In this document: one piece after another, positions 55,577 to 64,000 of the stretch | Layout: every line of letters starts with the position of its first letter | Position numbering within the stretch: position 1 is the stretch's first letter | Assembly: GCF_004194535.1 (NCBI RefSeq) | Contig: NZ_CP025781.1 | Span: 558,001 to 622,000, forward strand | Reading direction: 5' to 3' | DNA: 64,000 bases | Source: Iodobacter fluviatilis | GTDB taxonomy: Bacteria > Pseudomonadota > Gammaproteobacteria > Burkholderiales > Chitinibacteraceae | Made by a program: the position numbers and the translations under genes | Notes under the pieces: model-generated | The model's input: the letters and a program-made list of their open reading frames with translations, nothing else | The model's database searches: none | Told to the model about the DNA's origin: nothing

Positions 55577-57260
55577 TACTACGGTCCATGTATTTACGCA
55601 CCGCCTGTTGCACAAAATTTGCATCAGGTTGACTTATTACGTCTGCAGCCAGATCACTGGCATCACGCTCAGCTGGCTGCTCAATCTGACGAGGCTGAAT
55701 TAAAAATACGCGCACTAAATTAGAGCTGTTTCGCTGCTGATAACGAAACAAATCCCCTACAAAAGGAAGGTCACCTAGTAGAGGAATTTTTCCGAAATCG
55801 TCCGTACTTGCATCACGTGTATAGCCGCCAATCAGTAAGCTTTTATCTTTAGGCACACGGGCCACAGTACTAATCCGTGTGCGGCCAACAGTGGGCAAGA
55901 CTGTTTTAGTATCTGAATCGCCTCGTGGAACCTCACTGCCATCTTCGATATTCAATGACATCTCAATTTGGCCATCCGCAGAAAAACGAGGAAGTACATT
56001 CACAAGGGTGCCGTAAGTCACATGCTGTAACTCTACGCTGCGCTCGCCAATTAACTGGGTATAAAAGGTCCGGCTATTATCAAAAAGCGCTGGTACATTT
56101 TCCTGAGTCAACACGACAGGGCGAGAAACAACATTGGCTTTTTTATCCTGACTTAAAGCCAAAATAGATGCCATAAAGCGTGCCCCATCCAAGGTACTAA
56201 AAGAGCCTGGATTATTAAAAGAAACGCCTAGCTTATTGGCAATCCCTACACTCCCCTGCCAATTCACTCCCAACTGATCCAAGTCATCTTTTTGCAGATC
56301 AATAATCCATAACGACAATTCAACATGCCGCTTAGCCACATCCAGCTCTGCAACTAGATTTTCAATAAAACGTACTTGTTCGGCGGTCCCTTTGACCAAC
56401 AGACTATTGGTATCGGGATTCGCAATCACTCGAATATTGCCTGCTGCTGGCTCGCGTTTCAGCGCATCCGATAAGCTCATCGGAGACTTGTATGGCGCCG
56501 ACTCTTCAAGCTTATTAACCGTAGGAAAATCAGGCATCGATGGTGCAACTGCCCCCACCGACTTACCTGCAAGGGTATCGACGCTGTTTTTCTCATCTCG
56601 CAACAGACTTATAATGACCGAGGCCATGCCAGGGATCGTAATCTTCTGATCACGCAATTCATAACTTCGATCCCCAACAAAAGTATTATTCAGTCGGACC
56701 ACACCAATTTTCAGCCGCCCCCCGTCAATTTCACTCCGCTGACTATCCATAAACTTTGCCGCGTTCAATACCAAATCGACATATAACGGCGGACCTGACA
56801 CGTAAAATGTCCCGCTTTGCTCATCACCTCGCAGTGGATATCGTCGATCATAAAGCCCACTTTTACGAAGAAAAGCATTAAAAGAGCTTAAAGAAATATT
56901 GCGTAGTGCAACTACGGAGTTGCGGGTTTCACTCGCATCATAAACATAGATCGTTTGCCCATCGTGATACCAAATCAAACCCAACTGCTGTGACATCTGC
57001 TCAAGCACCGCCTGAGGGTTAGCCAAATCAAACTCACCACTCACCTGCTTACGTACAGCCAATTTACTCAAGATAATTGGCTTCTTTAAGCGAGAAGAAA
57101 TAGCATCGAAAAATGTTCTCAAGCCATCCTGCTTTGCCACATACCCTTGCTGCTCAACTCCCCGCTCTACCGGCAAAGCCGTTGCACCAACAGCCCCCTG
57201 CCCCAAAGCTAACAGCAAAGCACCGCACACTAATTTACCGTTTAACTGACTCTGCTTCAT
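55563..57260 (-). CDS. sctC: outer-membrane secretin SctC (InvG)
   Basis: A 565-residue secretin. The signal peptide (KLVCGALLLALGQGAVGATA) ends near residue 27. N0, N1 and N3 domains follow (VLEQMSQQLGLIWYHDGQTI; RNISLSSFNAFLRKSGLYDR; IRVIANPDTNSLLVKGTAEQ). The beta-barrel secretin core spans about 330-535 with VPRGDSDTKTVLPTVGRTRI and LLIGGYTRDASTDDFGKIPL. The C-terminal tail is short. No InvH-type pilotin gene is seen in the window. Confidence 0.96.
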   Translation of the reverse strand: MKQSQLNGKLVCGALLLALGQGAVGATALPVERGVEQQGYVAKQDGLRTFFDAISSRLKKPIILSKLAVRKQVSGEFDLANPQAVLEQMSQQLGLIWYHDGQTIYVYDASETRNSVVALRNISLSSFNAFLRKSGLYDRRYPLRGDEQSGTFYVSGPPLYVDLVLNAAKFMDSQRSEIDGGRLKIGVVRLNNTFVGDRSYELRDQKITIPGMASVIISLLRDEKNSVDTLAGKSVGAVAPSMPDFPTVNKLEESAPYKSPMSLSDALKREPAAGNIRVIANPDTNSLLVKGTAEQVRFIENLVAELDVAKRHVELSLWIIDLQKDDLDQLGVNWQGSVGIANKLGVSFNNPGSFSTLDGARFMASILALSQDKKANVVSRPVVLTQENVPALFDNSRTFYTQLIGERSVELQHVTYGTLVNVLPRFSADGQIEMSLNIEDGSEVPRGDSDTKTVLPTVGRTRISTVARVPKDKSLLIGGYTRDASTDDFGKIPLLGDLPFVGDLFRYQQRNSSNLVRVFLIQPRQIEQPAERDASDLAADVISQPDANFVQQAVRKYMDRSNGDQ

Positions 57261-58030
57261 TTGATGGCATCATTCATAATATTGGACAACTCACGTGGAG
57301 AAACACCAAGTAGCACTCGGATCTCATTGGAAAAATGCGAAGACGATGCATAACCGTTGCTTAAAGCAATTTCAGTTAAACTTTTTCGGCTTTGTGCCGC
57401 TTCCAGCAATGAACGCGCCATTCGCCAATCTCGCAATTCTGTTTTGGCCGCATGCCCTAACGCACTACGACACAAGCGACGAAAGTGTGAGCACGACACA
57501 CCATAACGCTCGCCCAAGTCTTGCACCTTTCCCCCTGCCAACGACTCCGCCAACAAAAAACGGATCAGCCAATAGCATTCAGTACGCCGCAACAAGGAAA
57601 CCAGCTTCAAAGAATTTTCATGCCCAAGCAGGGTTTGCCCAAGCAACCATCCCTCAACAGCACGCCGCCCCTCAAAGGGCGAAGCATCCGTCAGCGGCAT
57701 ATAGGCCCAACGTAATACATCTGCGACTGGCGGCTCTATATTCTGAGACTCATCAATAAAAGCCTGTAATTTGGCCAGCACAAGCAAACGCACCTCTTGA
57801 CAACGCGCAGCGCCTTCTATTACCTCTAAGCACAGACGATCTAAAACCAATACGCCACGCCAAGCAGCAGGTAAAACAATGGGCATGATCTGTCCGTCAC
57901 CAGATAACCTTAATGAGCAGCCAGCGTCACCACATTCTATCCACCAAAGCGCTTGTGTCTGAACCTGAGTACTAAAACCCACCTCCAAAGTAAAAGCGCT
58001 ATTCAACATCTCGTTTTCGCTCATCGCCAT
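57257..58030 (-). CDS. invF: AraC-family activator InvF
   Basis: A 257-residue AraC/XylS-type regulator, taken from the ATG at 58030; a GTG one codon earlier and an ATG two codons later are alternatives. The N-terminal half is unrelated to sugar-binding domains. The C-terminal double helix-turn-helix is clear (VQDLGERYGVSCSHFRRLCR; LLEAAQSRKSLTEIALSNGY; ASSSHFSNEIRVLLGVSPRE). In Salmonella InvF works with SicA to activate the sip genes. It overlaps sctC by four bases, so it is the first gene of the invF-sctU unit. Confidence 0.9.
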   Translation of the reverse strand: MAMSENEMLNSAFTLEVGFSTQVQTQALWWIECGDAGCSLRLSGDGQIMPIVLPAAWRGVLVLDRLCLEVIEGAARCQEVRLLVLAKLQAFIDESQNIEPPVADVLRWAYMPLTDASPFEGRRAVEGWLLGQTLLGHENSLKLVSLLRRTECYWLIRFLLAESLAGGKVQDLGERYGVSCSHFRRLCRSALGHAAKTELRDWRMARSLLEAAQSRKSLTEIALSNGYASSSHFSNEIRVLLGVSPRELSNIMNDAIK

Positions 58031-58138
58031 CACTGCACATACGGCAGGCCTCAGATAAGATTAGTGGAGTATCGCCGGACCTCCAAATGAAATCCTGATG
58101 AAAATCTGATGCTGGCTTGAATAGCTAAACAAAAAAAT

Positions 58139-58165
58139 CGCCGCATTAGCAGGCGGCGTTTTCAA
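58139..58165. terminator. hairpin upstream of invF
   Basis: CGCCGC (58139-58144) pairs with GCGGCG (58153-58158). It is followed by TTTTC on the plus strand and by ATTTTTTTG on the minus strand. It sits about 110 bases before the invF start and would insulate the operon from transcription entering from the proline-rich gene side. Confidence 0.65.
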
Positions 58166-58269
58166 AAATTTTTGAAAGTCAGTTATGGCAAGCTGCTAGA
58201 TGATTTGTACTGCCTAAACCTCGTTGAAATTATTATCCATCTCCCCCGTACTCTAGGGTCTGTTGATGT

Positions 58270-58600
58270 TTCATTCGCAATTGTGTAGTGGTCAAGTATT
58301 TTCAGACCCCAAGATCGGTTTTTTGCTGCCATTTCTTGTTCGTCAATCATCGGTGGCTTGTGCCTCGAGTTGAGTGCAATCGCATGCAGTTATAGAAACC
58401 TACAATGTACTCGGTGATGTCTTTTCCCAATGATTGGCGTAATCCCGATGCCAAACGCGTTCCATTTTCAAACTCAGGAAGAAACGCTCCATCACCGCGT
58501 TATCCCAGCAATTGCCTTTGCGACTCATGCTGCACACCATGCCGTGTTGCTTGAGCAGCGCTTGATATTCGTGATTGGCATATTGGCTGCCACTATCGAG
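58270..58600 (-). pseudogene. IS3-family transposase remnant
   Basis: The minus strand reads DSGSQYANHEYQALLKQHGM, VCSMSRKGNCWDNAVMERFF, then LSLKMERVWHRDYANHWEK, the DDE region and C-terminus of IS3-group OrfB. It then shifts frame (GFYNCMRLHSTRGTSH in another frame). The 5' part is missing. This is a different subgroup from the three copies further left. The sequence to 58796 holds no gene I can support. Confidence 0.82.
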
Positions 58601-58796
58601 AGTGCACCATCAGCCCCACCGCGGGTTTTCTCGCGCCAATCGCCATCCTCAAGGCGCGGCAAACCAAATCCGCCGGCATCGTCGCCGACATGATCAATTA
58701 ATAAAAACTCCCGATTGGGGCTAATTGTCGAATTCACGAGCAACTTCAGTCTGTTAAACAATCAGCCCCCCACCACACACAAGACAGCGAAAGCAG

Positions 58797-59453
58797 TTAG
58801 TCGGATAGGGCAGAGGACTGCTGACGTCTAGATAAGAGCTCTTGTAATTCACTCATCATAGATACCTCTTTGTCATCTCTTTTAACAATATTCTTACGAG
58901 TAGATTTGTTGTCCTCAAGTAATGTTTGAATCTGATCTTTCCCTGCCGGAATAATTGTGGCCCACTGTCTAGTCTCGCCAGCAACGGGTTTTGTTGCTTG
59001 GGGCATCGGAGGAGGTGGAGGTGGGGGTGGAGCTTGCAGAAATGGCGCACTCTGATTAATCGAATTGCTTGCTGCCAAGGTAGTCACAGCTTGGGTGGTT
59101 TCGACAGGGGCAGACGGTACTTTTTGCAACGCATGGATAGTAACAGGCGTTTTTTTAGGCGCTATTTTCCCTGCTGTGTTTTCTAATGCATCTTTAAATG
59201 CCTTGTTCTCCATTAGCCTTTGTATATTCTCACCTAAATGAGGTTTACTGGGTTTTTTTGTAGTTGATAACGTGTCATTTAGCTGTTTAGATGTCGTTTT
59301 TTCTGGTGCAGATAATTCTTTTGGTGAGGAGCGCACTGTCACTAGTGAACCCGTGAGACGCTGTGCTTTTTGTTCGGGGAGGGCGGTAGTTTTCGACTCC
59401 CACATCGCCCTCATTGATTGATAAGGCACATTAGATGATGCTGAAACTGGCAT
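58797..59453 (-). CDS. proline-rich protein with VASP-like C-terminal motif
   Basis: A 218-residue protein, started at the ATG at 59453 (MPVSASSNVPYQSMRAMWES); a TTG four codons upstream is an alternative. It is basic and disordered-looking, with many Ser, Thr and Lys. Residues about 141-148 are eight consecutive prolines (in LQAPPPPPPPPMP), a profilin/SH3-type ligand. The end, about residues 198-211 (MMSELQELLSRRQQ), resembles the G-actin-binding motif of Ena/VASP proteins (LMEEMNAMLARRRK). No globular domain or signal peptide is seen. Next to a SPI-1-type cluster, a secreted actin-directed effector is plausible. Function is inferred; the similarity is short. Confidence 0.7.
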   Translation of the reverse strand: MPVSASSNVPYQSMRAMWESKTTALPEQKAQRLTGSLVTVRSSPKELSAPEKTTSKQLNDTLSTTKKPSKPHLGENIQRLMENKAFKDALENTAGKIAPKKTPVTIHALQKVPSAPVETTQAVTTLAASNSINQSAPFLQAPPPPPPPPMPQATKPVAGETRQWATIIPAGKDQIQTLLEDNKSTRKNIVKRDDKEVSMMSELQELLSRRQQSSALSD

Positions 59454-60113
59454 AATAATACTCAATTATGGATAAAAGGGCTTCATCATTTCTTATAATG
59501 AATCAGCAAGCTTTCAGAATTCGCTCTTTTGTTTTTTTTAATTGAGCCGCACTAAACAGGATAAAATAAATTAATCACACCTTATCGGCTTTCGCGAAAT
59601 GATAATCAATGCCCACCAAACGCTTGGCCTACCGACTATGCGCATTCTGCAATAAATTTGGCAAGGCCATTAATAAATTAACTTCTGAAATTACACTGTA
59701 TTCAAGCCAAGTGACCTTTTTAAAATGTATGCTAGGACTGGGTAATTAAACGTTTTTATATTAAATTACCTAATTATGTCTCTTGCTCAGGCCCCCTTGA
59801 TTTAGCAATCCGTATGGCATGAATTCGGACGATCTGAGGGGTTGTGAATTAGGGAGAGCTCTTAATCCACACATGCTGCATGCTTTACTCAAACCAAGCC
59901 ACGCCCTTATGGGCGCTTGGCTGAGCAAAAAACATAATCAGGTTAAATTATCAGATTGGTATATAAATTTTTTACTTATTCCACAGCATACTTATAGGCT
60001 GTTATTGTTGTCTTGTTTGCATTGGTTTGCTCCAATAACAATGACTCCATTTAGATTCATTGCGTTTCGTTGATTAAATTGAACAAGTGGAATAATGAGG
60101 TTTATTTAATAAA
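59454..60113. other. low-GC gap between two putative effector genes
   Basis: About 660 bases with no supported gene. It contains the 176-base inverted-repeat unit listed below (59768-59943) and otherwise AT-rich sequence, which may hold the promoter of the proline-rich gene near its upstream end. Confidence 0.4.
59768..59943. repeat. 176-base unit with 23-base terminal inverted repeats
   Basis: A 23-base sequence at 59768-59790 (starting ACCTAATTATGTC, ending TTGCTCAG) is matched in inverse orientation at 59921-59943 (CTGAGCAAAAAACATAATC and so on), with about four differences. A third copy is at 6374-6396. Inside is a hairpin (CCAAGC...GCTTGG, with GCCC TTAT GGGC at its tip). The size and ends suggest a miniature inverted-repeat element, but no target duplication is evident. 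Confidence 0.5.
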
Positions 60114-62726
60114 CTAATATTGCAGCTGCTGTTCTTGAATAGCAGCTGACGAACCTTTTTGCAGCTGCCATAGCGGATATTGGCGCTCTAAAAAAGCATC
60201 CAACGCATCTTTAGCCACGTTAAAGGAATGTATATCTGCTTGTTTAAATTGTGTCATCGCTGAGAAAAATTGATTTGTTAGTGTTAATTCACCTTCTTGC
60301 TCTTGCTGCCGCAGAAAATATGCAGCTTCAGCATGCACAGGGCTATCTGGATCAGCTAACTGGCTAAAGAGTTTTTGTAATGGCTCATGCTGCGCTGTGC
60401 ATAGCGTCTTCCAGCGTTCATCCAACTCTTCTACCTGGCGCAAATGGAAATAGTGCATCATTGGCCCGCTCAAGGTTTTGCTTCCCCAGCGCTCCAGCAA
60501 AACAGTAGAAAAGCTCTCCCCTAGCGTCAGGCCTAGTTCTGCACTTACCCCAGGTTGTACGAGTACGCTTCCTGACAAGGGAATCGCTACATCCAAAGAC
60601 TGGCTCACACGAAAGAATTGCAAACGATAAGCTGCAGCCTCTGCAGGAAACTCCTTGAGCGTTTGATAACGTGGTTTATAAAAACGTAACAACAAAGTCG
60701 TTCCCGCGCTTAATTCTAGCCCAGCAGTCATGCTTTCAAGATCAGCAGCGCCCAGCCCCTGGGCCTGTAATGTAGGCAGTAAATCAGCTAATAGCCCATC
60801 TAAGGACAAAGCTTTTCCACTACCACTTACAGTAATACGCAAATCTTTGTATTCACCATCTCGCATTGGATTGTGATGAATTCGCTCACGTTCGGTTAAT
60901 GAGGCCTCTACTTTCACCCCAAAAGACGCCACGCCACCACCAATATCAAGCGCATAACTGCGATCACGAATTTCTAAATTAACCTTGTCGCAAAAACTAG
61001 AGAGCTGTAGCAAACGAGCTGAATTATGCTTAACTGGTGGTTCATGAAGCCGAGCTACAAGGCGATTAACTTCATCCATTGGCTGTTGTTTTTTTAGCAG
61101 AGCGCTACCCAGCACAGCATGGCACAGTGCCATATTGGCAAATACCTCTTCTCTGCCCTTGCCTTGCCAACTACGGGCAATAGAATCCTCAATCACATTC
61201 ACTTTTAAATGAGGTTTACTTATATCCCGCTGCTGAATTACGGCACAATAATGATCAAATTCGGTCTCCAAAACATGAAGCGTTTGATGCAGCGTCTTAA
61301 CAGGCAAGTTATTTACTTCATCAATATCATTTATGTTTTCTGTAGACGCATCAGCTAACGCTAATAACCGGGACAGTGGTTTACGATTTCTATCCTCGCC
61401 CAACATACTGAAACACTTTTCATTTAGTGCATTTAGGCGCTGGTGAGCAATCGTCTCATCCACAGCCACCTTGTCATCCCCATCTTTAAGCTTATCCCAA
61501 AATTGCGTTTGCGATTCCACCTCAATAATAATTTTTTCTATATTTATTTGGGCGCCAGCCCCTACACGAGCCGTCTCCATATCAGCTCGCACTTGCGCGC
61601 TCCCCTTTGCGCTATAAGCATTCCCTGATCCTGCTTGCTGCTGAGAGAGGCCAGATAGGCCATCTGAACAAGTCGGAGTCCCTACCATACCCAGCAACAC
61701 TGAAAGTCTTTGTTGCTGGTTCTTCACTTGCTGTTGCAGCTGCCGGTAAGCCTGCAGCTCATTACCATGCCCTTTACGCATCAGCTTTAATAAAGCACCA
61801 ATAATGGTGCGAGACCCTTGTTTCAGCGTTTCACGGCGCGATGCATGCTGCAATTGATGTGCATTTATATGAACAAACGCTTTAGCACTACTGTATTCAT
61901 GAAAGTGAAGCACCTGTGTTTTGCCTTTAAGGCTCGCGCCTACCGTTGCAACACCACTCAATCCGAGCTTGGCCCCTGCACTGGCAGTCAACGAAAAGGA
62001 CTTATTCTGAAAAACGAAACCCTCATCATCGTTGTCCATCCCTTTCGCACATAAAAAGTCTAAGCCGACCTTCGCTTTTGCCCCTCCATCCAGCCCAAAT
62101 CCGACGCCAACCGACACGCCTCCCCGCCGTTCACGGCTAGTGCCTGGTTGATCAAAAGCTTTAAACTGATGCAACAATTGCTGCTCAGCAGCCTCTCTTG
62201 CCTGCTCAGCCCAAGCAGCAGAGCCTAATACACCCAAGCGCTTACTTAATTCCGGTAAAAAACCTTTTGCAGGTAATAAGCGAGCCAATCGCTCCATTTG
62301 CAGCGATAACATTGCACACTCTTTAATATCAAGCACCTGCTCGCTTTTAGAATGTAACTCTTTAATAAGTGATACGAGCTCACTCTGCGGTTTTGTTTGT
62401 AAGGTTAAACTCGCTGACCCTCGTAAAAATAGAAAACTGCGCTTGATATTTGGATGTAAGGGATCAGATTGCTGCATCAATGTGCGCTCCATACCCCTTA
62501 AAGCTTGCAACAATACATCTCGTTGAATACGAGTTTTATCATTAATCAGTATTGCTGGTTCAGCCCTAATGGCCTGAGGCATGCACACAGCATAAGCCGC
62601 ACTTAACTCAACAGGCAAAGCGGCCGAATTTTGACGCACAATAGAAGTAGCTTCATTATTGCATTGCTTTAAAGCAAGAGAATGATTTAATACAGACTCT
62701 TGTGTAATCCTATTGATTTCCCTCAT
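60114..62726 (-). CDS. large putative secreted effector with glycine-rich strand repeats
   Basis: An 870-residue protein, started at the ATG at 62726 (MREINRITQESVLNHSLALK) with a strong GGAGG site; an ATG 15 codons upstream has none. The N-terminus is Ser/Asn/Gln-rich with no signal peptide. Several stretches look like amphipathic beta strands rich in Gly and Ala. They lie near 200-270 (GGVSVGVGFGLDGGAKAKVG; LTASAGAKLGLSGVATVGAS), 375-405 (GSAQVRADMETARVGAGAQI), 588-614 (GGGVASFGVKVEASLTERER) and 670-740 (PLSGSVLVQPGVSAELGLTL). Helical charged segments lie between them. This could be a pore or barrel-like fold. I recognise no family. Position beside the secretion cluster suggests a type III substrate. 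Confidence 0.7.
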   Translation of the reverse strand: MREINRITQESVLNHSLALKQCNNEATSIVRQNSAALPVELSAAYAVCMPQAIRAEPAILINDKTRIQRDVLLQALRGMERTLMQQSDPLHPNIKRSFLFLRGSASLTLQTKPQSELVSLIKELHSKSEQVLDIKECAMLSLQMERLARLLPAKGFLPELSKRLGVLGSAAWAEQAREAAEQQLLHQFKAFDQPGTSRERRGGVSVGVGFGLDGGAKAKVGLDFLCAKGMDNDDEGFVFQNKSFSLTASAGAKLGLSGVATVGASLKGKTQVLHFHEYSSAKAFVHINAHQLQHASRRETLKQGSRTIIGALLKLMRKGHGNELQAYRQLQQQVKNQQQRLSVLLGMVGTPTCSDGLSGLSQQQAGSGNAYSAKGSAQVRADMETARVGAGAQINIEKIIIEVESQTQFWDKLKDGDDKVAVDETIAHQRLNALNEKCFSMLGEDRNRKPLSRLLALADASTENINDIDEVNNLPVKTLHQTLHVLETEFDHYCAVIQQRDISKPHLKVNVIEDSIARSWQGKGREEVFANMALCHAVLGSALLKKQQPMDEVNRLVARLHEPPVKHNSARLLQLSSFCDKVNLEIRDRSYALDIGGGVASFGVKVEASLTERERIHHNPMRDGEYKDLRITVSGSGKALSLDGLLADLLPTLQAQGLGAADLESMTAGLELSAGTTLLLRFYKPRYQTLKEFPAEAAAYRLQFFRVSQSLDVAIPLSGSVLVQPGVSAELGLTLGESFSTVLLERWGSKTLSGPMMHYFHLRQVEELDERWKTLCTAQHEPLQKLFSQLADPDSPVHAEAAYFLRQQEQEGELTLTNQFFSAMTQFKQADIHSFNVAKDALDAFLERQYPLWQLQKGSSAAIQEQQLQY

Positions 62727-63260
62727 TACGACCTCCAATATCCGATAAAACACCAAAATAAACCCAAGCATGCCAACCTGAAATACAAAGCCATGATAAA
62801 GAAAACATATTTAAGTGTTATCCAATAGGAATGATCAAAAATCATAAACGACAATATGAACAACAAGTAGCTTTATTTATTAAACATAACAAATAATATC
62901 ATTACTTACAAAAAACGATCACAATCAAAAACCCTACATTAACCACGATGAGCATGGCCATTTTATTGCCAGGACGTCAATAGTACCGATGTCAAGACTT
63001 TCTACATGGATGCCGAAGTGAACTTTGCGCCATTGCCGGCTAGCAAGAGAAGCACAAACCCATTGTTACTGAGAAAACAGAATCGCTCTACCCCGCCTTG
63101 CTGCTGCATGTCTAAACAGAAGCGGCAGATTGCGCTCAAATATGACAGGTATAAATGCGCAAAGAAATATAAGGCAGAAAGGGAAGGAAAAAATATTGGG
63201 ATTGTGCGGGATGAAAAGAAAAAAGGGCTCCAGCTAAGAAGCTGAAACCCTTATATTCTT
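62727..63260. other. gap between the large effector gene and the tRNA genes
   Basis: The first 200 bases are very AT-rich and probably hold the promoter of the 870-residue gene. The part from about 62945 on is richer in GC and could contain worn gene sequence, but I could identify nothing in it. Confidence 0.4.
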
Positions 63261-63336
63261 TGGTGCCGACGGCAGGAATCGAACTCGCGACCCCCTGATT
63301 ACAAGTCAGGTGCTCTACCAACTGAGCTACATCGGC
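63261..63336 (-). tRNA. tRNA-Thr(UGU)
   Basis: A full cloverleaf of 76 nt including encoded CCA. The acceptor stem is GCCGATG with its partner ending CGTCGGC, the D-arm is GCTCAGTTGGTAGAGC, the anticodon loop CTTGTAA gives UGU, and the T-arm contains GTTCGATTC. It reads threonine codon ACA. It is the first of three identical copies. Confidence 0.95.
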
Positions 63337-63384
63337 ATAAACTATACAACACCTAAAAAAGCTTAGGTTTTACTACTGTAGTAC

Positions 63385-63460
63385 TGGTGCCGACGGCAGG
63401 AATCGAACTCGCGACCCCCTGATTACAAGTCAGGTGCTCTACCAACTGAGCTACATCGGC
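63385..63460 (-). tRNA. tRNA-Thr(UGU)
   Basis: The same 76-nt sequence as its neighbours, with anticodon UGU and encoded CCA. The spacers on the two sides are 48 and 60 bases and differ from each other. Confidence 0.95.
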
Positions 63461-63520
63461 AATAAAACTTTTCTACTATATATTACTGCAAAGTACGCCT
63501 TAGCTTACTCTTTAAATACT

Positions 63521-63596
63521 TGGTGCCGACGGCAGGAATCGAACTCGCGACCCCCTGATTACAAGTCAGGTGCTCTACCAACTGAGCTACATCGGC
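63521..63596 (-). tRNA. tRNA-Thr(UGU)
   Basis: Third identical copy. It is the first transcribed of the three, 52 bases after the stop of the reductase-like gene, so the array may share a promoter or be read through from that gene. Confidence 0.95.
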
Positions 63597-63648
63597 GAAG
63601 GCACGCAGATTAATTGATCAGGCCTATTTTTGCAAGCCCGTACTTCAA

Positions 63649-64000
63649 TTATTTAGCTAAGTCCTTGGAAGTAAAGAAGGCATCAGAGAAAAATTCATCG
63701 CTAGGCAAGCCGCGAGAAACACAATGTGTGTAAGCCGCTTCCACCATAACCGGTGCGCCACAGGCATAAACTTGGTAACCGGCTAGGCTGCCAAAGTCAT
63801 CCAGCACCGCTTCATGCACCAAACCGGTACGGCCATTCCATGCATCTTTTTCGCTTGGCTCAGATAAGACAGGGATAAACGTAAAGTTGGCGTGCTGTTG
63901 CTGCCATGCGGAGGGTAGCTCTGGCATATAAATATCTGCCAGCGTACGCGCGCCCCAATACAGTACGATTTCGCGCTGAATACCGTTATTAAAGGCGTGC
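63649..64000 (-). CDS. ferredoxin-NAD(P)H reductase-like protein, 5' part outside window
   Basis: The C-terminal 116 residues of a flavin/NAD(P) oxidoreductase; the frame is open to the right edge. Features are EIVLYWGARTLADIYMPELP (the NAD(P)-binding region), HANFTFIPVLSEPSEKDAWN and GYQVYACGAPVMVEAAYTHC (the typical CG.P.M..A motif), ending ADEFF-like SDEFFSDAFF. The pattern fits proteins commonly annotated as CDP-6-deoxy-delta-3,4-glucoseen reductase, which combine a 2Fe-2S ferredoxin domain with a reductase module. The N-terminal domains cannot be seen. Confidence 0.8.
   Translation of the reverse strand, partial: HAFNNGIQREIVLYWGARTLADIYMPELPSAWQQQHANFTFIPVLSEPSEKDAWNGRTGLVHEAVLDDFGSLAGYQVYACGAPVMVEAAYTHCVSRGLPSDEFFSDAFFTSKDLAK

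Noticed and set aside
59819-60073. 84-codon plus-strand frame
   Set aside because: It spans the inverted-repeat unit, has no good binding site, and its composition looks random.
63006-63245. 79-codon plus-strand frame before the tRNA genes
   Set aside because: No binding site and no resemblance to a known family; Lys/Arg/Cys-rich composition typical of chance frames.

Overview
The window is a chromosomal segment of a betaproteobacterium. The housekeeping proteins, the rimP-nusA-infB-rbfA-truB-rpsO-pnp gene order, and a Chromobacterium-like (SPI-1/Cpi-1 type) type III secretion island next to core genes point to the Neisseriales, family Chromobacteriaceae (Chromobacterium/Iodobacter-like). 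This placement is inferred from gene content and protein resemblance, without a database search.

Region 1 (1-6660): mixed small genes. There is a multi-pass membrane protein cut by the window edge, an XRE-type regulator, a radical SAM protein, a universal stress protein, a thioesterase/TerB-like pair, a decayed IS5-family element, and a lone ParA-like ATPase. Region 2 (6663-15668, minus strand): the transcription/translation operon rimP-nusA-infB-rbfA-truB-rpsO-pnp, with intrinsic terminators after rpsO and pnp and an attenuator-like hairpin in the leader. Region 3 (15935-20427, plus strand): acyl-CoA ligase, pilU, an ArsC/Spx-like protein and dapE.

Region 4 (20484-62726): a type III secretion island of the SPI-1/Mxi-Spa/Cpi-1 class, with every secretion gene on the minus strand. 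Read in the direction of transcription, the first block is invF-sctC-sctW-sctV-invB-sctN-sctO-sctP-sctQ-sctR-sctS-sctT-sctU, then sicA-sipB-sipC-sipD-sipA-(88 aa orphan)-iacP. Next come an RcsB-like response regulator and a hybrid sensor kinase. The last block is hilA-iagB-sctD-sctF-sctI-sctJ-sctK-sctL and two unrecognised orphan genes. Three decayed copies of one IS3-family element bracket the modules: one left of the needle-complex operon and two on either side of the two-component pair. Upstream of invF lie two likely secreted proteins: a proline-rich protein with an Ena/VASP-like C-terminal motif, and an 870-residue protein with glycine-rich strand repeats.

Region 5 (63261-64000): three identical tRNA-Thr(UGU) genes and the C-terminal end of a ferredoxin-NAD(P)H reductase-like gene.

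How it fits together: the apparatus proteins build the base, export gate, ATPase, needle and tip. SicA and InvB look like chaperones for the translocators and the effector. HilA and InvF look like the local activators, and the RcsB-like pair looks like an added sensory input. The most unusual protein is the SipA homologue: its C-terminal region, which aligns by eye with the SipA actin-binding domain, is present as three nearly identical 195-residue tandem copies. Together with the proline-rich VASP-like protein, this suggests an effector set directed at host actin.
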